Below, in pieces: positions 15,250 to 24,830 of a stretch of 64,000 nucleotides of DNA. The notes below the pieces were generated by a model, which saw only the letters and a program-made list of their open reading frames with translations, was not told where the DNA came from and did no database searches. The position numbers were made by a program, and so were the translations under genes. Every line of letters begins with the position of its first letter. Position 1 is the first letter of the stretch. This DNA is from Haloarcula limicola (GTDB lineage Archaea > Halobacteriota > Halobacteria > Halobacteriales > Haloarculaceae), in the NCBI RefSeq assembly GCF_010119205.1, contig NZ_WRXM01000001.1, forward strand, positions 1 to 64,000, given 5' to 3'.

Positions 15250-18078
15250 CTACCCCCAGAACGACTGCGTTCTGGCGTATTCCCGCTCCTGACGGAGGAT
15301 GTCCCGGTAGAACTCGTCTTCGTCCTCGCGCAGGCGGTTGATGATCCGCGCGGCGTTGTGCGGCCCGACGCCGCGGGCGGCGAGGGCGACGACGGCCTGC
15401 TTGCCGTGGGTCTGGACGAGCGACCCGGCGCGGTAAGCGCGCTCGGTCATCTTCTCCTGTTCCTCGTCCTTCTCGTCTGCTCGCACCGCCGACACGACCT
15501 CGTCGGCCCACGGGTTCAGCGCGGCGACGCGAGTGGACCCGCACTTCGGACACTCCGGCTGGTCTCGCACTCGCTTGACCTGCTGCTTGCGGTCCCACTC
15601 CCGACAGTGCAGACAGGCGAGGATGACGCGGTCGCTCTGGATCCGCTCTCGCACGGTCTGGATGACGCTCGCGTCGGCGTTCTCCGGCGAGAGCAGTTCG
15701 CGGCCCGAGGCGTTCCCGCCGAGACCGATTGGCGTGCGTTCGCCGACCGTTTCGAGGGCGACTTCGCCGGACTGGAGCGCTTCTAGCAGCGCCGCCGTCT
15801 CCTCGATGGCGAGGTCCTCGTGGCGCACCTCGCGCAACGCCTCGTCGTACATCGGCGTGTCTTCCAGCGCGGCGAGCAGTCGGTCACGACCGAAGTCCGT
15901 CGACCCGCGGCCGCGCCAGCGCTTGAGCGACCCGAACTTCGTGGCGACCTGCGCGAGCTTGAACTTCAGCGCGTCGGCGTTCTTCAGGCTCAACTCGACG
16001 AGCGCCGGGAGGTGGTCGGGGTCGGTCCCCTCTAAGACCTCCATCACGTCGCCGGCGCTGATGCGGCGAGGCACTTCGAGTTCGATGCGGTAGGGGTCGA
16101 CCTCCATCGCGACCGAGGACCCCGCCCGCTGGCCCAGCAGCGCCGAGAGGACGCGTCCCAGCGTCTCGTTGACCTTGTGGCCGTAACAGCAGTTGACGAG
16201 GACCTCCCGGCCGCGGAACTCCACGAGTATCGTCTCGGCGTCGGGGATCGGTGCCTCGTGGCCTTCCAGTTGCGAGAGCCCGTCGGCCACTGTCTCCCTG
16301 TCGGCGTCGTACCGGCGGGCGACGTGGGCCGCGACCGACTCGGCGGGCGCGCCCTCCTGTAACTGCTCGCCGGCGACTCGCCGCAGTTCGCCGACCTCGC
16401 CCGCGACGGCTCGTGGGACCGGAATCTCGCTTCCGACCCACGAAGGCACTTCGCCGGCGGGGTCCTCGATGGGGGAGACGGTCACGATTTCTTCCTCTTC
16501 GTCGATATTCGTGATGCGCCACATCTCGCCGCGCTGGACGAACACCTCGCCGGGGGTGGCGAAGTTGACGACGAACCGCTCGTCTAAGGTCCCGACCTGC
16601 TGGCCCGAGGCCACGTCCTCCACGTCGTAGGTGGCCTCGTCGGGGATCATCGAGAGGTTCTGATAGAAGTACTGCCACGTGCCGCGGCGCTTCTCCAGCG
16701 TGTCGCGGTCCTCGTCCAGCCAGACGACGTTGTTCTCGGCGAGTTCGCGGACGACTTCCTTGAACGCCGCTTCGTCGATATCGCGGAACGGGTAGGCCCG
16801 CGTGATGATGCGGTACGACTCCATCGCCCGCACCTCGCCGGTGTCCATCACGATACCGGCCAACTGGTTTGCGACGGTGTCGAGGCTCCCGTCGTGGATC
16901 TCGGCGGGTTCGACGTCGCCGTCCTGCGCCTGGCGGGCGATCGCCAGCGCCTCCAGCGTGTCGTCGGCGTGGGTCGTCACGACGGTCCCCGAGGATATCT
17001 CGTCGCGGCGGTGGCCGGCGCGGCCGACTCGCTGGACGAGCCTGGACACCTGCCGGGGACTGCCGTACTGGACGACGTGGTCGACCCGGCCCACGTCGAT
17101 GCCCAGTTCCATCGACGAGGTACAGAGCAGGGCGTCGAGCTCCCCGGCCTTGAACTGGTCTTCCACGTCGATTCGGGCCTCCTTCGAGAGCGACCCGTGG
17201 TGGACGCCGAGGTTCGTCCCGAGCTCTTTGAACCGCGAGCCGAGCGCCTCGGCGGTCTGTCGCGTGTTGACGAACAGCAGGACGGACTCGTTCTCCCGTA
17301 TCAGGTCGTCGATGAAGCGGACGTGACTGGCCGTCTCGGCGTCGGTGACCAGTTCGCGGGAGAGCCGCTCGTCGCGGTCGGTCACCTGCGGTCGCACCAC
17401 GTTCACGTCCAGTCGGCTGCCGATGTCCACCGCGACGACGGAACACCCGCGGCCGCCGGTGAGGAAGCGCCCGACTTCCCGTGGGTCGCCCACCGTCGCT
17501 GAGAGGCCGATTCGCTGAAACGGGCCCGAAACTTCGCGCAATCGTTCGAGTCCGACCGTCAACTGCGCGCCGCGCTTGGCCGCGGCGAGTTCGTGGACTT
17601 CGTCGACGACGACGTGGTCCACGTCTTCGAGCGCCGTCCGGAGTTTCGACCCCGTGAGCATCGCCTGCAGCGTCTCGGGGGTCGTCACGAGCACGTCCGG
17701 CGGGTCGTTGGCCTGCTTCTGGCGCTGGTAGTCGGTCGTGTCCCCGTGTCGGACGTCCACGTCCAAGTCGAGCGTCTCGCCCCACCACTCCAGCCGCTCG
17801 CGCATGTCGCGGTTGAGCGCCCGCAGCGGCGTGATGTACAGCGCGCCGATGCCGAACCGCTCCTCGTCGGCCGACGCGAGCGCGTCCAACACGGGCAGCA
17901 TCGCCGTCTCGGTCTTGCCGGTGCCGGTCGGGGCGACGACGAGCGCGTCCTCGCCGCGCGCGAGACGGGGAATCGCCTCGCGCTGCGGTTCCGTCGGCGT
18001 CGTGAACCCGCGCTCGGAGAGGGCGCTTCGCACCTCGTCGCCGAGCACGCTGAACGCCGCGACACCGGTCTCACTCAT
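15250..18078 (-). CDS. lhr: ATP-dependent helicase Lhr
   Basis: A 942-residue superfamily 2 helicase of the Lhr type, a 3'-5' DNA or RNA:DNA unwinding enzyme of DNA repair. Visible motifs are APTGTGKTE at 49-57 (I), DEVHEL (II), LSATVGD (III), a FVNTRQTAE region, and QRVGRAGHRRD (VI), followed by the winged-helix and long Lhr-specific core. A zinc-binding group CLHC...CPKCG lies in the C-terminal part. Length is that of a full archaeal Lhr. The DNA repair genes rpa1, rpap1 and rpe lie a few kb to the right. The start ATG 18078 directly precedes the motif-bearing domain. Confidence 0.93.
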   Translation of the reverse strand: MSETGVAAFSVLGDEVRSALSERGFTTPTEPQREAIPRLARGEDALVVAPTGTGKTETAMLPVLDALASADEERFGIGALYITPLRALNRDMRERLEWWGETLDLDVDVRHGDTTDYQRQKQANDPPDVLVTTPETLQAMLTGSKLRTALEDVDHVVVDEVHELAAAKRGAQLTVGLERLREVSGPFQRIGLSATVGDPREVGRFLTGGRGCSVVAVDIGSRLDVNVVRPQVTDRDERLSRELVTDAETASHVRFIDDLIRENESVLLFVNTRQTAEALGSRFKELGTNLGVHHGSLSKEARIDVEDQFKAGELDALLCTSSMELGIDVGRVDHVVQYGSPRQVSRLVQRVGRAGHRRDEISSGTVVTTHADDTLEALAIARQAQDGDVEPAEIHDGSLDTVANQLAGIVMDTGEVRAMESYRIITRAYPFRDIDEAAFKEVVRELAENNVVWLDEDRDTLEKRRGTWQYFYQNLSMIPDEATYDVEDVASGQQVGTLDERFVVNFATPGEVFVQRGEMWRITNIDEEEEIVTVSPIEDPAGEVPSWVGSEIPVPRAVAGEVGELRRVAGEQLQEGAPAESVAAHVARRYDADRETVADGLSQLEGHEAPIPDAETILVEFRGREVLVNCCYGHKVNETLGRVLSALLGQRAGSSVAMEVDPYRIELEVPRRISAGDVMEVLEGTDPDHLPALVELSLKNADALKFKLAQVATKFGSLKRWRGRGSTDFGRDRLLAALEDTPMYDEALREVRHEDLAIEETAALLEALQSGEVALETVGERTPIGLGGNASGRELLSPENADASVIQTVRERIQSDRVILACLHCREWDRKQQVKRVRDQPECPKCGSTRVAALNPWADEVVSAVRADEKDEEQEKMTERAYRAGSLVQTHGKQAVVALAARGVGPHNAARIINRLREDEDEFYRDILRQEREYARTQSFWG

Positions 18079-18178
18079 CGGACCCGTCTAGCGGATACGA
18101 CCGGTTAAGCGCGTCGTGTCACACGTTGTCGGGCCTATTCGGCATCGGTTTCAAGGCGGTCGCGCCGGAACTGCGTCC

Positions 18179-18949
18179 ATGTATCTCGCCGACGAGGCGT
18201 GGCCGGACCTCGAATCGTACTTCGAGTCGGAGTCGCTGGCGCTGATGCCGCTGGGGTCGACGGAGCAACACGGGCCCCACCTTCCGGAAGCGACCGACCA
18301 CATCATCGCCGAGTCCTTCGCCCGCCGGGCCGCCGAGGAGACCGGCTATCTCTGTACGCCGACCGTCAATGTCGGCGTCAGCCCCCACCACCGGCAGTTC
18401 CACGGGACGATGTGGGCCGACGCGCCGGCGTTCCGGGACTACGTCGAGAGCGTCACCCGGAATCTGGCGTACCACGGCATCGACCGCGTCATCTTCGTCA
18501 ACGCCCACGGCGGCAACGTCGAGCATCTCCGCGAGGTGGGCCGCCGGCTGCGCGACGACGGGACGCTGTACGCCATCGAGTGGATGTGGGACGAGAGCAT
18601 CACCGACCTGATCGCGGAGACGTTCGAGACGCCGGGTCCCCACGGCGGGCCCAAGGAGACGTCGCTCATTCAGCACCTCGCCGGCGAACTGGTCCACGAG
18701 GAGCGCCTCGAAGAGGCCCGCGACGGTGGCTGTCGGGAGTTCGACGAGACGACCGGCCGCGTCAACGGCGCGAGGACGTTCTACGACGCCATCGACAACA
18801 CGGAAAACGGCGTGCTCGGCGACCAGACCGACGCCTCGGCCGAAGCGGGCGAGAAGTTGTTCGATGCGGCGCTCTCAAACCTCACCGGTCTCTGCGAGTG
18901 GTTAGACGACCAGCCCGCAGAAGGCCTCTTTCCGAAACCGCACGTGTAG
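18179..18949 (+). CDS. arfB: Creatininase-fold amidohydrolase, probable ArfB
   Basis: A 256-residue protein of the creatinine amidohydrolase superfamily. Metal and active-site residues of the family appear in PLGSTEQHGPHLPEATD, in FVNAHGGN, and in the Glu of PKETSL. In archaea one well-studied member, ArfB, removes the formyl group from the first GTP-derived intermediate on the path to riboflavin and coenzyme F420. An ArfC-like reductase for the same path lies 5 kb away and cofD for F420 is also in the window, which favours that role, but other creatininase-family activities remain possible. ATG 18179 starts right at the conserved region; the frame before it is not convincing. Confidence 0.75.
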   Translation: MYLADEAWPDLESYFESESLALMPLGSTEQHGPHLPEATDHIIAESFARRAAEETGYLCTPTVNVGVSPHHRQFHGTMWADAPAFRDYVESVTRNLAYHGIDRVIFVNAHGGNVEHLREVGRRLRDDGTLYAIEWMWDESITDLIAETFETPGPHGGPKETSLIQHLAGELVHEERLEEARDGGCREFDETTGRVNGARTFYDAIDNTENGVLGDQTDASAEAGEKLFDAALSNLTGLCEWLDDQPAEGLFPKPHV

Positions 18950-19014
18950 TTTATGTCGCCGGCGAGACGACGTGAGGACATGTTCGAACCCAGCGACAGC
19001 GCGAGGGCGGGTCG

Positions 19015-19875
19015 ATGAACACGCTCGACGACGTCGAACGGGCGGTCAAGGACACGGCTCACTACATGCGCCGGAACCTCGCCAACTACGCCGGGCGACG
19101 CGGCGGCGGGAATCCGGGCGACGAGAACCCGAGCGGCGAACGGCAGGTCGGCGGCGACGTGTGGGCCGACGACCTCTTCTTCGACGCCCTGTCCTACGTC
19201 GACGGCGTCGGCGGCTACGCGAGCGAAGAGCGCGAGGGCGTCGTCGACTGCGGCGAGGGCTACACCGTCGCGATCGACCCGCTGGACGGCTCGGCCAACC
19301 TCGCGTCGAACAACTCTGTCGGTACGATCGTCGGCGTCTACGACGCGTCGCTTCCCGCGACCGGCCGCGACATGGTCGCGTCGATGATGGTCCTCTACGG
19401 CCCCTACACGACGATGACCGTCGCCCGCGAGGACCGCGACGTGGTCCAGGAGTACCTCCTGCGCGACGGCCACAGCGAGCGCTGGGGAACCTTCTCCCTG
19501 CCGGAGGAACCGACCGTCGTCGGCATCGCCGGCAAGTCCGGCGAGCGAACCGACGCTGTCAACGACTTCGCCAGAGACCTGAGCCGAGATCTGAAACTCC
19601 GCTACGGCGGGGCGACGGTCGCCGACCTCGCGCAGGTGCTGGAGTACGGCGGGCTCTTCGGGTACCCGGCGACGACCACCTATCCCGACGGGAAACTCCG
19701 CGTCCACTTCGAGGCCGCGCCGCTCGCGTACCTCGTGGAAGCGGCAAGCGGCGGCTCCTCCGACGGATCGCAGTCGCTGTTGGACGTCGAACCGGACGGT
19801 CTCCACGGGCGGACGCCGACGTTCCTCGGAAATACGGAACTCGTCGAGCGCTTAGAGGCCGCCGTGAGCGAGTGA
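19015..19875 (+). CDS. fbp: Fructose-1,6-bisphosphatase, class I
   Basis: A 286-residue sugar phosphatase of the class I FBPase family. The metal-binding motif DPLDGSAN is present, with the acidic pair SEER upstream, and later [22 protein letters not shown], the C-terminal family signature. It hydrolyses fructose 1,6-bisphosphate to fructose 6-phosphate in gluconeogenesis, which haloarchaea need when growing on amino or organic acids. It lies 65 bases after the ArfB-like gene on the same strand but has no functional link to it. Confidence 0.9.
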   Translation: MNTLDDVERAVKDTAHYMRRNLANYAGRRGGGNPGDENPSGERQVGGDVWADDLFFDALSYVDGVGGYASEEREGVVDCGEGYTVAIDPLDGSANLASNNSVGTIVGVYDASLPATGRDMVASMMVLYGPYTTMTVAREDRDVVQEYLLRDGHSERWGTFSLPEEPTVVGIAGKSGERTDAVNDFARDLSRDLKLRYGGATVADLAQVLEYGGLFGYPATTTYPDGKLRVHFEAAPLAYLVEAASGGSSDGSQSLLDVEPDGLHGRTPTFLGNTELVERLEAAVSE

Positions 19876-19900
19876 CCGGACGACAGACGCCGTTTCAGCG

Positions 19901-20650
19901 TCACACCCGATCGTACCGCCCGAGCCGCGTCCCGTCGAGCAGGAACGCCTCCGCGTCGGCCATCCCGTCCGGAAGGAACGGCGCGAGGAAGTCCTGTCCC
20001 TCGACGTTGACCCACGTCCCGCCAGAGCGGTCGTTGAACGCCGGGAAGACGACGAGGTCGGCGCTCGTCTCGACGGCCGCGCCGTAGCGGTCGGCGAACG
20101 GATCGGCGACGAGGGACCCGCGGAGCCACGCCCGCTCCTTCCGCGCACCGCCGACTTCGTCCTCCAGTCTGACGACCGGGTGTTCGTGGCCGACGCAGAC
20201 GACCTCGGCGTTCAGCACGTCGGGAGCCGGCCACGTGTGCCCGTGAACGAACCCCACGTCGCCGATGCGGGTCCCGTGGCCCGGCGTCACGTCGACGGCG
20301 GCGTCCATCTCGGCGAGGACGGGTTCTAAATCGCCGTCGTGGTTCCCCTTCACGAGGGTGACCGGCACGTCTACGGCGTCGAACAGCGCGGTCAGCTCCT
20401 CGCGCTCCTCGGCGAAGGGGTCGCCGATCGCGTGGCCGAGGTCGCCGAGGACGACCAGTCGGTCCGCTCGCGCCCGGTCGAGCAGCGCCAGCAACCGCTC
20501 GCGTCGCTCCTCGGCCGCCGACTGGAGCGAAACGCCCTCGTAGCGGAGGCCGGCCTCGATGCCGGCGTGGAAGTCCGCGACAGTCAGCAGTCGCTCGCCG
20601 CCGGTCTCGACGGTGGCGGCCGGGGCGTTCGGGAGCGGTTCGACGCGCAT
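19901..20650 (-). CDS. rpe: Calcineurin-like phosphoesterase Rpe, third gene of the rpa1 operon
   Basis: A 249-residue metallophosphoesterase. The two-metal motifs are DFH, GDLGH, GNHD and GHTW...GHEH. In Haloferax the single-stranded DNA-binding operon ends with such a gene (rpe), and here it lies 51 bases downstream of rpap1 on the same strand, so the name rests mainly on this conserved order. The natural substrate is not known; related proteins sit beside Lhr helicases and DNA ligases in other prokaryotes, and lhr is close by here. Convergent with fbp. Confidence 0.85.
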   Translation of the reverse strand: MRVEPLPNAPAATVETGGERLLTVADFHAGIEAGLRYEGVSLQSAAEERRERLLALLDRARADRLVVLGDLGHAIGDPFAEEREELTALFDAVDVPVTLVKGNHDGDLEPVLAEMDAAVDVTPGHGTRIGDVGFVHGHTWPAPDVLNAEVVCVGHEHPVVRLEDEVGGARKERAWLRGSLVADPFADRYGAAVETSADLVVFPAFNDRSGGTWVNVEGQDFLAPFLPDGMADAEAFLLDGTRLGRYDRV

Positions 20651-20701
20651 CGCTCTCGCGTTGGCGACGACGGGAGAAAAGGGGCGCGACTGCGACTCCG
20701 C

Positions 20702-22405
20702 TCAGATCGGAGTGAGCTTGCCGTCTTCGGGCTCGTAGCACTGCCCGCTCATCAGCGCGTCCTGGATCGCGTCCTCGACGGCGTCTGAGTCTGCGCCGTA
20801 CTCCTCGACGACGGTCGCGCGGATCTCCTCGCGGTCCGCGCCGTCGCCGTCGTCCAAGTCGCGCATGACGTCCATCACGGCGTCTTCGAGGTCTACGTCC
20901 TCGGCATCGGGTTCCTCGGCCGCGTCGGCGGCCTCGCCGGCGGTCGTCTCGTCGGCTCCCGCCTCGGTCGCCGTCTCCGGGGTCTCGGCCGGCGCGTCGC
21001 TCGTCGCCGCCTCGGCGTCCGGTTCGGGCGACTCGTCGCCGGCCGGCGCGCCCGGCGAGTTCGGGGCCGGCTCCGCGTCGGCGGCGTCGGCGGGCGCGCC
21101 CTCTTCGGACGCCCCCGCCTCTGCTTCGGCCAACTCCTCCGGGTCCGGCGTGTCGATGTCGGCCTCGCCCGGCTCGTCGACTTCCGACCCACTCTGGAAG
21201 TCGGTGCCGTACTCCGCCTCGATCTCCTCGCGCTCGCCCTCGTCGAGTTCGAACTCGGTGTCGAAGTCGCCGACCTCGTCGTCGGCGTCCGCGTCGTCAG
21301 CACCCTCGTCGGCCGTCGAGGACTCGGTCGCCGCGTCGCTCGAATCGGCGATTTCCGTCTCGTCGCCGCCGAACTCGCCGGCGGTCCCCACGTCGGTATC
21401 GGTCTCGGTAGGCGCGTCCTCGGACTCCGGTTCGGTCGGTTCGACGGTCTCGCCCTCGTCGGGCGTCGCGTCGGCGGTGCCCATGCTCTCGGTGTCGGCG
21501 CTCTCGGCCGCCGCGGCGGAGTCGTCGGTCGGTTCTGCTTCGACCGACGGTTCCGAATCGTCCGACGCCCCCGAATCGACCGACGGTTCCGCGTCGCTCG
21601 GCGATGCCGCTTCAACTTCGGCCGCACCGTCGCTCTCGTCGCCGGCCGCTGCCGCCGCCACGTCGCTCTCCAGTTTGACTCCGGCGAGCACTGGCAGCGG
21701 GTCGTCGGTGCCGTCACCGGGCGACAGCGACAGCGTCCCGGCCTCGTCGACCTCGCCCGCCACGACGCGGGCGGCGTCGAGCGAGAGGTCGCGGAGCGCT
21801 TCTAGGTAGTCGCCGGTCGTGCCGTAGTGCTCCAGCGCCAACGGGATGCCGGCCGCGAGACTCTCCTCGACGCCGGACTCGGTCAGCGAAGCACGGAGGT
21901 CGTCGCCCGCGAGATCCGACTGCTTCGCGCTGGCCATGTGCCCGATGCGCTCGACGGTCTGTTCGGCGGCCTGGACGACCCAGCGGTCGCGGGTGCCGGC
22001 GTCCACCTCGCTGATGGATTCGGGGCGGATCGAGGTGAACACGCGGTCGCCGTCTTCGGGTTCGAAGGTGCGCGCCTTGCCGGTGATGGCGACGAACAGC
22101 GGCGGCGTCGTGCTCTCTAGGAACGCCAGCGCGTCGGGCTGGTACTGCCCGGCGTAGACGACGAACGGCCCCGTCGGGTCCACGATACGGGCGCGGAGCA
22201 CCTCCTCGTTGACCTGCTCGATCTCGGTGAGGACGCCGACGGCGAACAGGCGGTTGACGCGCGCCCCCGTGGGCGTGACGACGTAGTTCGGGGCGCGCTC
22301 TTCGTCGGACTCAGAGTACGAGAAGTCCGCGTCGTCGAACTCCGCGGCGAACAGGCGGTGGGCGACCTCGCGCCGCCCCGGCCCGCCGTCGTCGGACTCG
22401 CTCAT
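20702..22405 (-). CDS. rpap1: RPA-associated protein Rpap1
   Basis: A 567-residue protein. The N-terminal 250 residues (from HRLFAAEFDDADFSYSESD) form an OB-like domain of the RPA-associated family, with RIVDPTGPFVVYAGQYQP and the block FVAITGKARTF. A long Asp/Glu/Ala-rich disordered stretch (about 260-500) follows. The last 60 residues (EDAVMDVMRDLDDGDG to the C-terminus) look like a winged-helix tail. It works with Rpa1 in binding single-stranded DNA. Its ATG overlaps the rpa1 stop as ATGA, so translation is coupled. Part of the disordered stretch (20933-21118) is a near-copy of DNA in the FHA/zinc-ribbon gene. Confidence 0.88.
   Translation of the reverse strand: MSESDDGGPGRREVAHRLFAAEFDDADFSYSESDEERAPNYVVTPTGARVNRLFAVGVLTEIEQVNEEVLRARIVDPTGPFVVYAGQYQPDALAFLESTTPPLFVAITGKARTFEPEDGDRVFTSIRPESISEVDAGTRDRWVVQAAEQTVERIGHMASAKQSDLAGDDLRASLTESGVEESLAAGIPLALEHYGTTGDYLEALRDLSLDAARVVAGEVDEAGTLSLSPGDGTDDPLPVLAGVKLESDVAAAAAGDESDGAAEVEAASPSDAEPSVDSGASDDSEPSVEAEPTDDSAAAAESADTESMGTADATPDEGETVEPTEPESEDAPTETDTDVGTAGEFGGDETEIADSSDAATESSTADEGADDADADDEVGDFDTEFELDEGEREEIEAEYGTDFQSGSEVDEPGEADIDTPDPEELAEAEAGASEEGAPADAADAEPAPNSPGAPAGDESPEPDAEAATSDAPAETPETATEAGADETTAGEAADAAEEPDAEDVDLEDAVMDVMRDLDDGDGADREEIRATVVEEYGADSDAVEDAIQDALMSGQCYEPEDGKLTPI
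20933..21118 (-). repeat. 186-bp duplicated segment, copy B (inverse of 7708-7893)
   Basis: Codes for part of the disordered acidic region of Rpap1, in the same frame as the partner copy in the FHA/zinc-ribbon gene but on the opposite chromosome strand. By hand count the differences are six single bases: three silent and three giving Glu/Gly, Asp/Asn and Asp/Glu changes. Confidence 0.9.
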
Positions 22406-23682
22406 GCGTCGACCCCCTTCAGGAAGTTACTCGCACGCGCCGCGGGGTCGTCGTCGGCCTCCGCGAACTCGGTGGCGTTGAGGTTCGCGCCGTACTCGTC
22501 GACCGACAGCGAGCCGCGGACGACGTACTCGTGGCCGACGACGCGCTCGGCGATGCGGTCGGCGACGACCTCCTTGTCCATCGCGTCGCGGGCGTGTTCG
22601 CGGGCGTCCTCTAAGTCGCCGCCGTACACACGCTCGGTGAGTTCGTCGTCGAGGATGACCGTGACCGTGGCGGTGCCGTCGTCCAAGATGGCCTTCGTCC
22701 GCAGGTCGTCCTCGCCCTCGACCGCGCCGTGGGTGCGACACTGGCCGTTCTGGACGACGCGGCCGCAGTCGGGACAGCGCTCGATGAGGCCGGAGCCGTC
22801 CCGGATCTCGATGACGTTGCCGACCAGTTCCACGTCGAACTGGCCGCCGCTCTCGACGGCCTCGCGGATCCGCATCCGCGGGGCGTCCTCGGTGACGCTG
22901 ACGGGTTCGGAGAGCGGCGTGACCGTCGAGAACTCCGAGACGTTGACCGAGGGCGCACCGCGGAACTCGCGGACGAACGTCTCCTCGATGCGGACGGACG
23001 CCCCCTCCTCGATGGTGTCGTGGGGCTCCCAGTCAGTGAAGGGGAGCCGCCCGCTCTCGTCGCCGAGCACGCCGCTCAGGATGGTCGTCTCGCCGTCCCG
23101 GCCGTCGATGACCTTCTCCTCGCACTCTATGACCCGCACCTCGACAGTGATGCCGCGGTCGCCGGGTTCGAGGTCGGCGAGGGCGGACTCCCCGCCCACG
23201 TCGGCGTCGACGTCGAGCGTCTCGTCGACCACCTCGGCGTCGGTGCTCTGGCCGAGGTTGAGTTCGGGGCGGCCGTCCCACTCGCGGACGCCGGCGTTCC
23301 CGAACCGGACGGTCTGGCCGGGTTCGAGGTCGCCTTCGAAGCCGTCCCACGCGGTGTAGGAGATGGTGCCGGACTCGTCTGCGAGCTGGCCCTCCCGGAT
23401 GACGTGTTGCTCGCCGTTGTACTGGATGGACCGGCGACCGGACGTGAGGACGACGGCGGTGACCGTCACGTTCGAGTCGTCGGTGGTGACCTCGCCGATG
23501 GCCTTACTCGACGGCGTGCCGCCGCTGCCGCCGGAGTCGCCGCCGTACTTCCGCCGGAGGCTCTGCTTGGCCTCGTCCATCGGGACGGAGTACTCCACGA
23601 GGTTCTCTAAGTCGCGTCTGACCTCCTCTTTGTCTACGTCGAGGTCGGAGGCGAGTTCCTCGACATGATCTTCGAGAGACAT
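22402..23682 (-). CDS. rpa1: Single-stranded DNA-binding protein Rpa1 (RPA large subunit type)
   Basis: A 426-residue replication protein A. An N-terminal helical region (1-50) is followed by OB folds starting around TVTAVVLTSGRRSIQY and ITVEVRVIECEEKVI, and a third that contains the zinc finger CPDCGRVVQNGQCRTHG. It coats single-stranded DNA during replication, repair and recombination. The order rpa1-rpap1-rpe matches the Haloferax operon. Length is as expected for haloarchaeal Rpa1. The ATG at 23682 is the only sensible start. Confidence 0.93.
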   Translation of the reverse strand: MSLEDHVEELASDLDVDKEEVRRDLENLVEYSVPMDEAKQSLRRKYGGDSGGSGGTPSSKAIGEVTTDDSNVTVTAVVLTSGRRSIQYNGEQHVIREGQLADESGTISYTAWDGFEGDLEPGQTVRFGNAGVREWDGRPELNLGQSTDAEVVDETLDVDADVGGESALADLEPGDRGITVEVRVIECEEKVIDGRDGETTILSGVLGDESGRLPFTDWEPHDTIEEGASVRIEETFVREFRGAPSVNVSEFSTVTPLSEPVSVTEDAPRMRIREAVESGGQFDVELVGNVIEIRDGSGLIERCPDCGRVVQNGQCRTHGAVEGEDDLRTKAILDDGTATVTVILDDELTERVYGGDLEDAREHARDAMDKEVVADRIAERVVGHEYVVRGSLSVDEYGANLNATEFAEADDDPAARASNFLKGVDA

Positions 23683-23799
23683 CGACGGGAAGTTCGGCGG
23701 CGGCGTTCAAAAGGGTTTGTGGGCCGGCGCGCGCTCCCATGGAACTGTCTCGCTCCCGGAACCGAAACCCGTTTTCGTCACAGTCGCCTGCCGGCGACT

Positions 23800-24459
23800 A
23801 TGCACGTACTCGTCAACGCCGCGATGAGCGCGGACGGAAAGCTCTCCTCCCGGCGTCGAGAGCAACTGGCGGTCTCCGGTCCGGACGACTTCGATCGGGT
23901 CGACGAATTGCGGGCCGAGAGCGACGCCGTCATGGTCGGCGTCGGGACCGTCCTCGCCGACGACCCGTCGCTGACCGTCAAGGACGCCGACCGCCGGGCG
24001 GCCCGCGTCGAACGCGGCGACTCCGAGAACCCCGCCCGCGTCGTCGCCGACTCGCGGATCCGGACGCCGCCGGACGCGAAGGTGCTCGACGGGAGCGCGG
24101 AGACGTATCTGCTGGTCAGCGAGGCCGCGCCGACGGACTTCGTCGAGGAGATGGAAGACGCCGGCGCGTACGTCGTCGCCGCCGGCGAGGACCGCGTCGA
24201 CGTGACGACGGCGCTGGCGAAGTTGGAGGGCGACGGTATCGACCGTCTCCTGGTCGAGGGCGGCGGCGAACTCATCTTCAGCCTCTTCGAGGCGGGGCTG
24301 GTCGACGAGCTCTCCGTCTTCGTCGGGCCGAAGGTGATCGGCGGCCGCGACGCGCCGACGCTCGTCGACGGCGACGGCTTCGTCGAGGAGTTCCCGGAAC
24401 TCGAACTCACCGATGTCGAGCGCGTCGACGGCGGCGTCCTGTTGACCTGGGACGTCTAA
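23800..24459 (+). CDS. arfC: RibD C-terminal-type reductase, probable ArfC
   Basis: A 219-residue NADPH-dependent reductase of the dihydrofolate-reductase-like RibD C-terminal family. It should reduce 2,5-diamino-6-ribosylamino-pyrimidinone 5'-phosphate in archaeal riboflavin (and F420) synthesis. Motifs seen are the N-terminal NAAMSADGKLSS, VGVGTVLADDPSLTV, RVVADS, LLVEGGGELIFSLFEAGLVDE and GPKVIGG. It lacks the deaminase domain of bacterial RibD, as usual in archaea. ATG 23800 begins at the first strand of the fold. It is divergent from rpa1, with about 117 bases between. Confidence 0.9.
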   Translation: MHVLVNAAMSADGKLSSRRREQLAVSGPDDFDRVDELRAESDAVMVGVGTVLADDPSLTVKDADRRAARVERGDSENPARVVADSRIRTPPDAKVLDGSAETYLLVSEAAPTDFVEEMEDAGAYVVAAGEDRVDVTTALAKLEGDGIDRLLVEGGGELIFSLFEAGLVDELSVFVGPKVIGGRDAPTLVDGDGFVEEFPELELTDVERVDGGVLLTWDV

Positions 24460-24469
24460 CGTCGGAAAA

Positions 24470-24757
24470 TTAGTGGTCGTGGCCGGTCAGCTCGCCGAAG
24501 CTGGAGCCGAAGCGCTCCTCGAAGAGGTCGAGGGTCGCCGACTCCAGTTCGGCGATCTCCTCGTCCGGCTCGCCCTCGCTGTGGTGGACCGCGGCGTGGA
24601 TGCGCTGGGCCAGGCCGAACATCGCGATGTCGCCGACGACCTGCGGGTCCGACTCGTCGGGTTGCTCGCGGAGGATGTCCAAGAGGTCGCTCGGGACCGT
24701 CAGTTCGTCGGTCGCGTCGTCGCCTTCGATAGTCAGCGTGACAGTGTCGGGTGCCAT
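24470..24757 (-). CDS. Small acidic haloarchaeal protein, function unknown
   Basis: A 95-residue protein, strongly acidic, with an N-terminal beta-like part (TVTLTIEGDDATDELTVPSDLLDIL) and a helical C-terminus (EEIAELESATLDLFEERFGSSFGEL). It resembles conserved haloarchaeal proteins of unknown function; no motif points to a role. ATG 24757 is preferred over an in-frame GTG two codons earlier. It ends 10 bases from the convergent arfC and is followed upstream by trxB on the same strand. Confidence 0.7.
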   Translation of the reverse strand: MAPDTVTLTIEGDDATDELTVPSDLLDILREQPDESDPQVVGDIAMFGLAQRIHAAVHHSEGEPDEEIAELESATLDLFEERFGSSFGELTGHDH

Positions 24758-24830
24758 AGGCACCCTTCGAGAGTCCGTCCTAAAGGGCTGTGGATGCCCG
24801 GACGAGTGACTGTCGAGAACGGTTTCGCGC

